A stretch of 64,000 bases of DNA from Yponomeuta sedellus (GCA_934045075.1 OW203741.1:652501-716500), one strand, 5' to 3'; counted from the first letter of the stretch, positions 14,701-29,700 are shown. A program made the numbers and translations. The notes: a model not told the origin generated them from the sequence alone.

Positions 14701-17700
14701 GTGTAGTGGAGAAAAAGGCAGCGGGAAAAAAACTCAACTGGCGACGTTATAAGATAAGCACAATTCGGAGCAAACAAGGCATACCTTCTCTCCATTGTCA
14801 AGCGTAGTCTTGAAGATCTCGGACCACATGAGTATCCCCGTGGTGTCTCGCTCGGAGCCCCCTCGCCAGCTGAAGCCCTGCAGGGGCTCGTCCTCCGGCC
14901 CCAGCCAGTCACTGCCGCCGCCGCCCGCGCCGTACTGGAGGCAAAGACAAGGGTGAATACGTATCTCTTCTGCTACCTATTCTATGACGATGCCGGCTAT
15001 CAAACTGAAGAGCAACGTAATAAAGTTGGGCGCCTCCAACACCTTGCTATACAGTTTTTTTTCCACACCACTCCATCACTTGACAATTTCTTTCTACATT
15101 TGGAACCGTAAGAGGTAGTTGAAATTCTCACATAATATGTCGTCGTCGTCGTCAGGCTGTGCCACTCCACTGCTGTAAATAGCCCATATAATATGTGTAT
15201 TACGGGGATAACCTAACAAGTAAGAGAATTTAAAAATTCGGCGGGTCTCAATATGTAGGTACCACAAACATTTTATTGCCCTTTTTTTGCTCCATTATAA
15301 AACTGTAACGGTACTTTTTTTACTACGTTCTCGCATAACTTTGTCAAATCTAAACCGAATTCCACTGGAAACCAGTAAACGAAGCAAAAGTTGAGCAGGA
15401 ACTAGCAATAGCAGCAGTACTTCCGCAGGAAAATCTTACCCTTGCGGGAGTCACGCCGTGTGTGGACACCCACCTTGTGGTGCATGTAGCGCAGGAAGAA
15501 GTCGAGCAGGAAGCTCTTAACCTTGCGCAAGTACTGCGGCTACTGCGCGCGTGTGGACACCTACCTTGTGGTGCATTTAGTGCAGGAAGAAGCCGAGCAG
15601 GAAGCTCTTCCCCTTGTGCAAGTTTTTCGGCTACAGCGCGTGTGTGGACACCCACCTTGTGGTGCATGTAGCGCAGGAAGAAGTCGAGCAGGAAGCTCTT
15701 CCCCTTGCGGAAGGCGCCGGCGACGGAGACGACCACCACGCTGCGCTCGCGCACGTCCTCGCGCAGCAGCAGCGCCGCGAGCGCCTCCTCGTCCAGCAGG
15801 AACGTGTGCTCCGGCCCCGTGTTGACCACCTGGACCCCGTGAGGGCCATTCCGCGGCGCTGGCTTCTCTTTTTCTGTCACTGGAGGAGGTAAGGTTTAGG
15901 GAGTTAAATATTGCCACGTTCAAACTTTACGTGTCGAGAGTTTACATGAGTTGAGATTTTAAAAACAATTTTGGCCCAATATTACGGACAAGAAAAAATG
16001 TAAAGTAAAAATTTGTTTATTTTTATTATAATAGTAGATACCTTTTCCAGCGGCACCCACACTAGGAGACCCCAAACCCTGAACTATTCCATTCTTTCAA
16101 CTGTCAAAGTAGTATGGAATTTGATAGTAAGAGGATTGGAATTGCTCAGGATTTAGTGCGCATAATTACACCGCACAACACTTTTGGCGCAGAATTCAGA
16201 AAATTTGCTAAGTTTACAGTTTGAATCACAGAATTGCGTATCTTTCACGGTAACGCGCGAGCGAAAACGTTTTATGCAGCAAACAAGGCAGCAGCAGCAG
16301 CAACAATTTTGGCACGGCAATCTACAATCTAAGAATAAATAAATTCTAGAATCCATTAAAAGCACTGTACAAAGAAGTTAGTCACATGGTTCTGTCATTT
16401 TTTCGCACCTTTTTTCAATTCATTGAACTTGTGTTTTCCAGCGGAGATAAATAAGTAAATGGGTTTTCAATGCAATTGGTTTTAATTGCAAAAAGTAGGT
16501 GCAAAGGTCTTTTTCAACATCTTAATAACACAACAATAATTACATTAACAAATACATAACATTTACATACTGGCACATACATTGCTTCTAACTAATATAT
16601 CGGTTAAATGTACGAGAGAGAATACGTCATGCAATATGTATTTATTTATATGATTGCTCCAATACCGCCAATAGTCTACCTAGATTTTACATTACTAAGA
16701 TTTAAGCTTTCATTGTTGGTTAAATGTACGAGAGAGAATACATAGTTACATATTAAACGGTTCAAATCGCGATTATTTATTAAACGTCGGGAAATAAGGT
16801 AATTACGTTTTACCTAATAAATAATCGCGGTTTGACCCGTTTAATATATACCAATGTATGAGTATCGCGAATCATTAATAAATACGAGAGAGAATACGTC
16901 ATGCAATATGTATTTATATATGCGATATATATAATACCTCGAATTGTCTACTTAGATTTTACATTACTGAGATAACAGAAATCATTGTGGTAATTCTTTT
17001 TTTTCTCGCTGTGCAATAAAGTGCTCACTATCTATCACTGTGCTCACTTGTATTTTTTATTGAAATAAAAAATACAAGCAGCATTCAAGGCTAGCTACTA
17101 TTTCTGTCTTGATAATCCCATTGTAGCTTGCTAACAAGATTGTGCACGAGATTCACATACATGCCGACTTATTCTTTTGTAAAGAATAAGTCGGCATGTA
17201 TGGTGCAATGGGTATGGTCAGGGCTTTCAGAAAGTCCCGACAAAGGTTCCGAGTACGATTCCCAAGTGTTGCTGACAAGCTGCTGACTAGTGTGCGAAAC
17301 TCATAGAGCAGATTTAAGACACTTAGGGCCGGTTTCTGAACGGTCTTGTCACGTTTTTTGCTGATAAATTCGAAGACACTGATAACTATTTACTTAGCGA
17401 ATTTCTCTATTCAAAAACTGGCCCATAGCAGTGGCCCGCCAATATGTTTGCGTAATAAATGGATTAGTCTATAGCCTAAGCCCACTCGAAAGGTCCATTC
17501 TAAATACTGCTGCAGTTGCGTATTTTAGGAGATTATGAAATTTGACAGCAGATTGGAATCGTTTAGGATTTGGTGCACATAATTAGACCACAGATCATAG
17601 ATCCTGAGACGTCGCTGAACTGAACGTACAACTACAGCTATTTACATACAAACTTTTCCTATTTGTAATATTAGTGTAGATGTGCATTTTCACTTAATAA

Positions 17701-20700
17701 TAACACTTGTGGCAATATTTATTTCAACAATTTAAAATGGCGCTGAAATAATATTTCATTCAATTATGTTTGTTAGCTAAACCCTGTTTTAAAACACTTA
17801 AATAAATTTGGAAGTCAAATACCTACTATAAACGATACTATCGAGTGCGATCACATAATGTACTTATCTGACAAGAGGTTCTTATAAGGGGAAGACTAAA
17901 TCCACCGAGAGATTACAGACTTTATTGCGCGGAATGTGAATGCAGTTAGTTCTATCTCATGTGAACTATCAAAGTCCATTGTTTTACATAATAATTCAGG
18001 GGCTAGATACAGTTGACAAGCCACTTTCTATAGACAATACGTGTGATTCTGTTTGAGGAGGTTGTAACATAACATTTACACACTGGCACATACATTGCTT
18101 CGTGTCAGGCTCAGTGAATCGCTGATATTATCCAGATTAAACTACTGTGACGTCGTCTATCATGGCTGTATACTTGGTAGGACAAAGAGGTTAATCCAAC
18201 GTGTACAAAACGCATGTGCACGATTTTGTTACAAAATCCCTCCTAGATCCCACGTCAGTCCGCACTTGGATGCAGCAAAGCTCTTGAATATGGAGGCACG
18301 TCGGCATCTACACTTTGCTAAACTACTTTTCGGTGTAATACGAACAAAACACCCATATTATTTGTTCGCAAAGCTTGAATGGTCCACTAGACAACGGTAT
18401 GTGCATAAGGAAAGAATCCTGACACCGGCGCATCGGACCATGGTTTTCCGCGGTAGTTTTAGGTTTGCGGCGTCCAAGTGTTGGAATGACATTCATCCCC
18501 CAATTCGTGAAGCGTCCAGTTCATATGTTTTTGGTCGCAAGCTCAGGGCATATTTGCTGGAGCTTCAGAGACCGCTACTCCCCTCCTTTCCAACCTCTCG
18601 CCGCAAAAACTGACACGAGTCTGCAATCGCATGGTAGGGCAACATGGCAACACTGTATTCGTATTATATATGCATATCCTATTTTTTTTCTCGCTTATTT
18701 AAGTAAATATATGTGTTTATTGATTATACATATCATTAATGTATTTAACTATGTTCATAAATTTGTTTCAGTACAATTTTGAACTGATAGAAGGTATTAG
18801 CTATATTCATTTGTGTAAGTTTTTTGTTTGTGTATACCGTAGTTTATTTTGTCAGTTAGTTAAAACTATTTAAGTATCTGTTTCATTCTGTATGCATATT
18901 ACGTATTCTATTCTATACAACTATTACTCTTTATTACATATAAGTATTCTATTCAGTATGGTATTTCGCATGATTGCACCACACCGCAGTCCGTAACGCT
19001 AGCGGAACACCTCCTGGCACTGACTGAAAATCAGCGCTGAAGGCTTGCCCATCAGCATAGGCTGAGTCAGTTGCCGTTTATAGCGGCAGTGACACGCCGT
19101 GACCTTTAGTGTTCTTTCCTTTTTTTTAAAATGTTATTTAGTGTTTGTGTTATAAGTTTGTTTTGTTGCTGTGGCGTGTGTACTGTGGCTATAATAAATG
19201 TTTTTCTTCTTCTTCTGACGCATTTAAAATTATCCTTTATTTGGAAATCCAACAGCACAAAAAAATCGAATTTAGTAAACAGCTTCCTCTGTCTCGAGTT
19301 CGATTCCGGTTTGTACCAATAACTCAACATTGGTGAATTTGTAGTAACAATAACACTCGTTCACTGTGAATGAAAACCTCATGAGGAAACCTAAGTCACC
19401 CATTAGCACAGTTGGGAGAGCGCTGGCACGTTTAGCCAGAGGTCGACTCCCGGCCCCGGCATGGGTGGAATTTTAAGCCTCTAATATAGGTTTTTAAATT
19501 TGTCCTTAGCACGGGTTAGTGCATTAAAAAGAATATAATAATGTGGGTACACAAACCGGGGGGCGGGCAGCAGCGCCCCCTGCAGTACAATTCCACCAAA
19601 CTGCGATCCCAACTCGCATGCCCAGCGTGGGGATTATGTGCATCACCCCCCAATGATGGCACAACCTCATTAGGGGAGGACTATGTTCAGCAGTGGACTA
19701 ATATAGCCTGAAGAAGTACAGCGATATCATTCCGATGTAAAATCTAACTGCAAAGTGGGTACTCGGGGCTGCAAGTGATGCAAATTACTTCAGCCAGATG
19801 TTGCTGCTGGTACGTAATACAGAGAGTATTGTAAAGAGGTTAGAAATTGCACTGATGCCGGTGAGTCGCCCATTAGCTCAGTTGGGAGAGCGCTGGCACG
19901 GTTAGCCAGAGGTCGCGGGTTCGATTCCCGGCATGGGTGGAATTTTTAGCCTCTAATATAGGTTGCTAAATTTTAATATTTTTTATATAAACCAAAACCT
20001 CTAGTCTAGAATAAGTATTTTTAGTCACAGATAATTTACTTACTAACGCAGCCGAATAAAATAAACGGATGCTTAATTATGCCAAACCTGTGAGTATCAT
20101 GATGTTTGCGATAGCAGTTAACATGGAATTTAAATGTTACAGAATTGGAATCGTTCAGGATTTAGTGCGCGTAATACAGGAGCTGGTATATGTCGATGAC
20201 CTGTCAACTGTAGAACGATAATCGTCCTACAAAATATATATTTTTTAAGCGCAGTAGAAGCTAGTCGACCCATCCTTGGCTACCACAAGTCTAAGCCCAC
20301 CTCAGCGATACCAATTTCAGGATTATTAAGGTACTTTGAGAAAGTAAAAAGAAGAGAAACCGCTTCATTTTTTTAGGATCAAAGTAACTGACGATATTCA
20401 ATTCAGTTGTAGACGATTGCTCGTAATGATTCCGACCTTGTTCACCTAGCAAGGCCGAGTCAGAGCATGCACATACGCACATAGACGTACGTACAATTAT
20501 ACTGTTATTACGTAGCTCGAGATGGTAATTATTGGCTGGGAACTGAAACCGGAACCTCCGTGTTTTAGAAACGAATCGGGACTTCCAAAACATATATTTC
20601 AAAGTTCCCTGCTACTTAACTGCATTAAACTTATACATAAAGAACAAGATGCAATGGCAATGGATGAAAGTGTACAATGATTTTTTGAGCTAAAAATTTT

Positions 20701-23700
20701 GTAATTATTAACTTAATTCAGGAATCACTTTTTTTTTTTGGGAGAGACGATCAGACCGAATCTTGGTCAGACTCTGCCGACAAAAAAATCTAGTAAGGGA
20801 ATCCGGAAAAAAATATATATATACAATACAGTATACAAATGATGACAGTGAAAACAGACAGACCACACAATTTTGATTAAGTAGCGAAAGAATGACGCGT
20901 TAAGTTTCACGGAAGAAGAAATAAACGAAACCCAGGCAAACTGTGGCAAGAACATTTTGTAGTGATTGTGCCCAAAATATATTAAGTAGATAAATAATCA
21001 AATCCATCTGATTTCTTCATCAATCTGGTTTCTTAATAAAAATCAAGATTCCTCTAAAACACTCCTCAAATAGAGTTTTAAAGTCCATTTAAGGCGTGTT
21101 TTACTTTCTATTGTCGAGTTAACCTAGATGGTATTATGTGAAGTTCTGCCACAAACAGAACACTTTTTGAACACAATCGGAACGCTCCGAAACGCATTCC
21201 ATCCACAGAAAGAGCACTGAACGACTATGATAACATAAACAAGAGAACAGTACAACACATCAGTCAACAACAACACACCAAACACAACGCTGGGATACTA
21301 TGGCGCCACCGTCGCATGTGCCACAATGAAACAGTTGGCTATATTTGACTAACTTTATTGTTATTGGGCACTTCAAAAAGCACAAGGACAACTTTTATTA
21401 TTGTAGACTTTTAGTCCGGATTTACTTACGGGTGTTGTTATATCGGAAAAGTCCGACCAGTGTGAGACGAGCAACCGACGACGCGAGCTCCGTCTCTGCT
21501 CACCATGATTAAGCTCTGCGAATCGGAGCGAAACCTGGTCGGACTTTTCCGATATAACAACACCCGTAAGTAAATCCGGACTAAAAGTCTACAATGTGTT
21601 GTGCTTACGAAAGTTTTAGTTCAAAAACTTTTATTATTTGTACATATGAAATATAATAATGTTTTTTTAGTCGCAATACCACTCACTAACGGTAAAGGAA
21701 TACATCGTGAGGAAATCTAAGTGCCCGAGGGGTTCATATAACTCTGCGATTGAAATCGCCAATCCGCGATAGGCACGCGTGGTTATTAAGCCCACACTGT
21801 CTGTGAGAGATGACCTGTGGTGCCCTATAGTGCGACGCACAATTGTGTATTTTATATGTGCAATTAAATTTTTAATCTTTTTATATTAAGTATAAGTATG
21901 TTTACAAAAATTTATTTCCACTAAAACTTTTTTAAGACGCAGTTAACGCCTATTTATGAAAGGATTCCTTTTGGAGGCTTGATTTAACTAAATCTTAAGA
22001 ATGTTTTAGTGGGATCTATTCTCCGCTGTACGACCAGCGGTCAGCTCTAGAGTCGCCAAAATATCCGCAGCATCTCATTCCACTTGCACACTTACACAGA
22101 GTCTCATGGCCATCACACTGGACAGCTTCGTGGTCCCGTGTCACATCACTCTCGTCCTCTACGTGGTCTACCTCATCGTAACTGACCTGGACATCGCACT
22201 CAATCTCCTGGGGGTCTTGTGATAGAGAGTCTTTGTAATTGAGCCGCAGGTTGAGCTTGCCTACCACGGCATGGCCTGGAATGTTTGGTGAAAAGAATAA
22301 TATCGTAGGTAGTGTTATCATAAATAACATCGTTTTGCTGTGATTTAACATCCGGTGTACATTTTTCCCCAATTGATTACTTCCTTTAGTGCTTAAAAAA
22401 GATTTGGAAGTGCCATTATTACTTTATCATAAGGTATGCTGTGGTAGAGGAGCGGTAGAACACCCGCTTTTCAATCAGGAGGTCGTGGGTTCCAATTCCA
22501 GCATGTATCTGTAGTATACACTATCCCTTGGTTATCAGTTACCGGACTAATATCGGCTCGCAGCAAGCGCACACGTCTTCACTCCGCGGCGGTCGGTGAC
22601 CAATGTCCCCCCTCGCCCCGCGTCCCGCGTGTACGCTGCTCGAGACGACAGAGTTACAAACATGCGTATACACTACATCCCTTCCTTATTAAATGATTTA
22701 ATAACTAATGGATCTGCATTTGAACGTTTTAATTCCGATTAACTAAATAATGGTAAATAAATACTCTAACAGTATAATCAATATTTTTATTTAAGAACCA
22801 CAAATAATCAACTAATCAATAGACACATAATCATCAACGTTTTTGTTTAATCGGACTTAGATTGCTCTTCATGTACATCAGCTTCACCAGCATTATTTCC
22901 ATTTTCTAGTACTTTCCATTGCCCTTCTACTCGTTTCAGATGTACTACATTCCGTCGTATGCGCTGGCCAGTTTCATCGTTCCGAAGACTAATGTCACCT
23001 CCTTTATTTGCTTCCACAGTATGTGTATCGGGTTCATAATTTAAACTCAGTTTGTTTTGTTTATTCATGTTTTTCACATATACTTTATCTCCAACTTCCA
23101 AGTCACAACTTGAAGCCCTTCTTTTTCTATCCGCATATTCCTTTCCTTTTTCCTTTTGTTCTTTATCTCTGTCTCTCATTTCCAGATCTTCTGTGTTATG
23201 CATCATGTCCTGAATCATTGGCAGTTTGTCCCGAAATTGTCGTCGGAAGAATAGTTCTGCGGGTGTTTTTCCAGTAACTGTGTGAGGTGTACTATTGTAC
23301 ATCATTAAATACTCACGAAGAGCTTCTTTCCAGTTTCTTTTTTCCGCTTGTGATATCTTAAGGCGTTTCAGGATGTCTCTGTTCTGACGCTCCACCTCTC
23401 CATTCTGTTGAGGCCAATAAGGAACTGTGTTATGTAGTTTTATGTTCCTCTCTGAGCAGAAATTCTTGAAATCCTCGCTAGAGAATTGTCTCCCGTTATC
23501 TGCTGTGATCGAGACTGGATTGCCAAGTCTACTAAAGATGTCTTTTAATTGTCCGATAATTTCAGCACTTGTTATAGATCTGCATATTTTTACCTCCTTG
23601 TATCTGGTGTAATAGTCCACTACGACCAGGATGTAATCGCTACTCGGTAACGGGCCCATAAGATCGATCGCTATGTCAACCCATGGTTCGGACGGCAGAA

Positions 23701-26700
23701 CTCTTCTTTTTAAAGGGTTGGGAGGGCTGGGGAAAGAAACCAGGACGCAACCTCTACAGGCTTTGCAGATATTTTCAGCATCTTTATCACACTTAGGCCA
23801 CCACACTTTGGTTCTTAGTCTGCCCTTCATCGCGACAATACCGGGATGGCCTTCGTGAGCAGCTCTAAGAACTCTTTCGCGCAATGTTGTTGGGATGACA
23901 ATTTTTGACCCTCGCAGGAGGATATCACCATGAAAGCATAATTCGTTCTGAAACATTTTATATGCTTTAACGGTTTCGTCCCAATTGTCATTGTACAGAC
24001 CCTGTTTGACTTTCTGTATCTCAGCGTCTTGAAGGGAATTTTCGGTGATCTCTTCTAATGGGATGGCTACTGGGCGTGCAGACTCTGTAATCGTTTGAAC
24101 ATGGTCTTCAAATATAGCCGACGGATTTACTGCTACTTTACAAAGTCTTGATAACGGATCGGCTATGTTAGTTTTTCCTGGGCTATATTTCACTCTGAAA
24201 TTATAGGATTGCAATCTTAATACCCACCGTTCAATGCGGGCGCACGGTTTCGCTTTTGGGCCAAATATAACCTCCAAGGGTTTGTGATCCGTTATTAGAT
24301 CAAACACTTTGCCATAAAGGAACATGTTAAAGTGTTCCACTGCCCACACTAACGCTAAGGCCTCCTTTTCTGTCTGGCAATAGCGTCGTTCACAGCTGCT
24401 GAGGGTTTTATTACCAAAAGCGATTATTCTTGGACCGTTGTGATTAATTTGCACCAGAACTGCACCCAAACCCACCGGACTTGCGTCTGCGATGACCATC
24501 GTCTTATCATGGGGGTTGTAATATCCCAAGTTTGGTACTCTCATAAGTGCAGATTTGAGATCATTAAATGCTTTTTTCTGGCATTCTCTCCAGTCCTCTT
24601 GAATGTCAGTATTTCTTCCCGATCTTTTCCGCAGCAATTCCTTTAATGGTTCTGTTACTGTTGCCAAGTGTGGTATCCATTTTCCCACATAATTAACTAA
24701 TCCCAGAAAACTCTGCAACTCAGCTATATTTGTCGGGGCTCTGAAATCTTTTATTACTGATATGTACTTGTCGAGAGGTCTGACTCCTTTTTCTGACAGT
24801 TCATGACCTAGGAAGTTGACCTTCTTAATCCTAAAAATGCATTTGTCATCTCTCAGCATTACATTGTGTTCTTTTAACACTGCTAATACATTTTTTAGTC
24901 TCAAGTCGTGTTCATCTATGTCTTTTCCAAATGTCAAGATATCATCAATAAAATTGATTACTCCTTCGCAGCATAAAAGTATTCGTTCCAGTGTTTTTTG
25001 GAAAATCTCCGGTGCACACGAGATTCCAAACATCATCCTCTTGTATTGAAACAAACCTTTGCTAGTAATAAAGGTCGTGATGTGTCTCGATTCTGGGTGC
25101 AACTCTATATGGTGGAATGCATCTTTTATGTCCAACTTACTAAAAATCTTGGCGTCTTTGACCTTTGGTAGCAGTTCATCCATTGTTGGCAGTGGATGGT
25201 TTTCACGTTTTATAGCTGTATTAGCCCGTCGCATATCCACGCATAGTCTGATGTCTCCGCAGTCTTTTAGCACCGGAACTATAGGTGAGATCCAGCTGGA
25301 AGGACCTTTGACTTCTTCAATTATGTCTTTTCCCAATAGTTCATTTAGTTTCTTTTCGACTTTTTCTTCCAGTGGGATAGGAATCCTTCGGTACGGCTGA
25401 GCAACAGGCTTCACTGCGTCATCGATAGGAATGGTAACTAAAACGTCTTTGAATTTGGGAAACGCCTCGATCTTGATGTTGTTGATGTCCAGATTTATCT
25501 GAAGTACACCTAATGAAGTCGCCGTCACACGCCCTAGCAGGTCGCGCGTGCCATTCTCAATCACATAGAACGTCGTGTTCAGTAATGTCCCAGATAATTT
25601 TATGTCTGCATCGAATGATCCCAACAGCTTTAAGGGTGTCGCGCTCCCGTAGGCTACGAACGTTTTACCTGGGTTTGGATTTTGGTTAGTAACTCGGGCG
25701 TTATTCCTCTTCATTGTACTCCAGGTCTGGTCTGTTATCAAATTGTGTTTACAGCCAGAATCTATCAACATATCCACGTTTGTTCCGCCGATGTTACATG
25801 TAACCCTTGCATCGTCTTCAATATTAAAAATATAGTCTATTTGTTGGTCACTGGCGACTATATTTGCAGTTTCTTCGATGTTATTTGTTGTTCTGCTTCT
25901 CTTACTTATTCCAAGACCATGGTTTGTTGATTCTTTTTCTTCTAGTTTTCTTTTCTGCGTTTGTTTAGTCCGGCATTGGTTTCTGAAATGTCCTACAAGC
26001 CCACATTTGAGACAAGCCTTCCCTCTTGCAGGGCAGTTGTTGTCTCGGCCCAAATGCTTGGCACTTCCGCATCTGCTACATTCTAATGTACGTTTTGACT
26101 GTTTCTCCTTCCATTTGCCTGTACTTACTCTGTTTATTGACTGACTTTCAGCAGGTTTCGTACCAAAGTTCCCTAACTGTCGATCTATGGCCTCTAGTGC
26201 ATTTGCTTCTGCTACTATTTCGTCCAAAGTAATCCTATCACCTGTTTTCAAAATTTTCTTTCTTAGTTCATCTGTCTTACATTTTTCAGTGACTTGGTCT
26301 ATAATATGCTCATCTTCTTTATTTTCAAATTGACATTTCTTTGCTTGTAGTCTCAGTCGGACAAGAAATTTTTCAAATCTCTCGTCCGGTTCCTGTTTTA
26401 TAAGTCTGAACAAATGACGCTCATATACTTTGCTCTGTTTAGGTGCAAAGTAATTGTCCAACTTTTGGATCGCAATGTTAAAGAGATCGCCTTCTTGTAC
26501 ATTAGCTCCCGGGATGTTGTAAAAGATCTCCTGTAACTCAGATCCACCAAAATGCAATAGACTGGCCCTTTTCTTTGCATCGGTGTCTATACCTGCCGCC
26601 TCGAGGTAAATATATAGGCTTCTTTTCCATCTTTCCCATCGAACAGAGACTGAGCCAACCTCCCCTTCACATTCAAACTTCTCTAGTGTGTACAGTGCCA

Positions 26701-29700
26701 TTGGCTACCTGCAGACAAAGTAACTTAATATGTTACATGATTGTATATTCAGCTTAATCTCTAACCCAAGTAAAAACTTGTCGCAATTGAATGCTAACTT
26801 TAAGTTATCCATATATAGTATCCACTTCGTTTCGTGCCTGGGGAACCTACGGTAAGTTCATATAGACATGTGCAATCGAGTGCCTGTATTGTCTATAATT
26901 TATAATAGTATTGTAATAACGAAATACAGTAGCTGAATGTTGAGTCGCAATTTAATGCTCAATCGCAATTTAATGCTCGATAGTAATTAATACTCAAACG
27001 TAATTTAATACTCAAACGCAATTTAATGCTCAATCGCAATTTAATGCTCGATAGTAATTTAATACTCAAACGCAATTTAATGCTCAATCGCAATTTAATG
27101 TTCAGTAGTAATTTAATACTCAAACGCAATTTAATGCTCATAAGTAGTTTAATATTCAAACGCAATTTAATGCTCGATAGTAATTTAATACTGAAACGCA
27201 ATTTAATGTTCAGTAGTAATTTAATACTCAAACGCAATTTAATGCTCATAAGTAAGTAGTTTAATATTCAAACGCAATTTAATGCTCGATAGTAATTTAA
27301 TACTCAAACGCAATTGATTGCTGGATCGCAATTAAATGCTAAATCGCAATTTAGTGCGCAATTGTAAATAAATATACTTGCCCTTAAAATCTTTAAAGGC
27401 ATTTTTGCAATTAGGAAAAGCTCCGCTTACAAGTTACTACTACTAACTACTAACGTATCTGTTTATAATGTATGGGTACGAGAATAAAATGTTTCTATCT
27501 ATGAAAGTATATAAATATCTACCCAGCCCGAGAGCATAATTAGATTGGAAATGGATTGCCAGTAGGATTAATTCAAATAGGATACAATACTTCGTCGTAG
27601 TCAATGAAGACTTGTGGATAAAGTTGTAAAGAAAGAATTTGTACAGTCTCGAAATATGCAAGTTAGGTTATGTAATAGATTATGCATTCACAAATAATAT
27701 CGGTGTTCGGACCCAAGAACATCTTATCTTAACCCTCGAAGGAAAGCTATGCCTATTACAGTACCTACAGAGTGTAGGTAATAATCTTGGTGACTTAGCG
27801 GGTTTTGACTTTTCTTGAGCGACCAAATAGCGTAGGCAAGCTCACAGAAATTGTAGGTAGGTATTAGGTACCTACGTATGTAGCTTTTGTCTATTAGATA
27901 ACATGGTTCATAAACCATAACACTTCATTCTGTTCTAACCTCGTACTTATTCTGCACACAAGAAAGTTGATGTTGACCAGCAATAACAAACAACATTCTA
28001 TGTAAACAATCTACTTTATGTGAACAAGTAAAACCTGTCTCCTCCTGCCTCATCATGAGTTGAAATGAAAACTAACCTTATTCCATTCTTTCAGATAAGC
28101 GTAAAGGTATAAATACCTACTCGAATTGCGTTTTAATAATTCGAAATGTTTGTGTAGTCCGAACGTAAAGTCCTCCTTCAAAGGTTAGGTATTGTAGGTT
28201 AAGCTACACAATGGCGTATAACCTAACATAACCAAGCTATCCTTCATTCTCTGGAAAAAATAAAATCGCACAATTACTTACAGTTTATCTCGTCGCCACA
28301 TGTAGTATACACTATCCCTTGGTTATCAGTTACCGGACTAATATCGGCTCGCAGCAAGCGCACACGTCTTCACTCCGCGGCGGTCGGTGACCAATGTCCC
28401 CCCTCGCCCCGCGTCCCGCGTGTACGCTGCTCGAGACGACAGAGTTACAAACATGCGTATACACTACAGTATCAATGACTTTGTTTTCTAAGTTATGTAC
28501 ATTTGTGAAGTTGTAGTAGCAATAACATCTTGAGGAAACCCGAGTGTCAGGAGGCTTTGAACTACCTCAGCACTTGAAATTGCCAATGCGCAGTGGACAC
28601 GCGTAGGTAGTAATTAAACCCATACTCCATCTTTCTGAAGCAAGGCTTGTGCCCTGCAGTCTACATTTAAAAAAAAACTAGTTTCGCGAAAAGTTACGAG
28701 CAATGTTGAGGAGCGACAAATCCCGAGTAGTCGAAAAGTCGCTTGGTTCTGTAACTATAAGAAATGTGACGTCAAAATCGTCACAGCACAAGTGACGCTT
28801 GATTGCAGATCGGTGAGCCTACATTTTATACGATTTCTTTGCTAGATATGAAACCAGAAGTGTGACTAATATGATTTATTAATAAGAAATGCAATGCAAC
28901 GTTATTGGAGCCCTGGCTAGCTCCCAGGTAGCCTCGGATTGATGTCAATAACCGGACAGATTTGGGCGCGCGCCAATCGCTCCTGCTCCCGGATAGATAG
29001 ATAGATAGATGAATCATTTATTTTTGCTTAAAGACACACACACATAAAGCATCACATAAAAATAATTACATAAAATAGTTTAAGTACAAATACAGCTTTA
29101 TCTTAAATACTAACTCACATGCATCGAGTTCTACGGCATTTTAGGCCGTATGTGGGTGTGCCACATAAGCTCAAAAAGGCCGTATCTCAGTATAATGGTA
29201 CCTACTTTAAATAAGTAGATATTCTACTGATTTTCAGCTACAGCCAAAGTGTGAGAACGGCAATGACATTTGAATAAAACAACTACAATATTTAAAATAA
29301 AAATAGGTACAAAACGACCTTTAACCATAAACAATAAATTATACAGAATAAACCGCTCTGCTCATTAATTAAACAAATAATTCCTTAATTATTACTTGAT
29401 TATGACTATTGTACCAGCAAGAGTTGCACTGTGTATAATTAGTAGTGTGTTGTTAGTGCATATATTATTCAAACAATGATTCAATAATACATATAATAAT
29501 GATTCAATTTCTCCATTTAATATAATATAACATAAATATGATTTAATAATAACAATTATTCATTCTACAATTATTAATTTTTATTAATTTATTAACACGC
29601 ATTAATATTTAAATGTCAACCCATAGACACCCATTTAAAATAAGAAATAAAAAAAAAAAATTGTTCAACCGCTAAATCTCTCACTATCATAAATCCTCCT

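Larger units (their letters stand above)
22510..28468 (-). mobile_element. Young Ty3/Gypsy-type LTR retrotransposon, intact
   Basis: Two 168-bp LTRs (22510-22677 and 28301-28468) are identical by eye, begin TGTAGT and end ACTACA, and are flanked by the 5-bp duplication GTATC (22505-22509 and 28469-28473). The element lies on the minus strand: the 5' LTR is at 28.4 kb, followed by TGGCGACGAGATAAAC, a possible primer-binding site. A purine tract (AGGAAGGGA) abuts the 3' LTR. A 1.6-kb leader, partly a minisatellite, precedes one gag-pol frame. No envelope-like frame is visible. It inserted into a tRNA-derived SINE within atlastin intron 1. Identical LTRs and an open frame imply very recent insertion. 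Confidence 0.95.

Noticed and set aside
15350..15880. Atlastin starting at a GTG at 15880
   Set aside because: The G belongs to the AG acceptor; the exon starts TG and needs an upstream exon. The frame also runs through the GTGGGT donor into repeat copies.
19870..19943. Genuine tRNA gene with a good cloverleaf
   Set aside because: The same sequence with the same tail recurs at least six times, position 33 is C and acceptor pairing is imperfect; a tRNA-derived SINE.
22847..26701. Endogenous retrovirus with an envelope gene
   Set aside because: No envelope-like frame between pol and the 3' LTR (only 170 bp there).
26959..27259. Lys/Leu repeat proteins on both strands
   Set aside because: 18-bp minisatellite in the retrotransposon leader.
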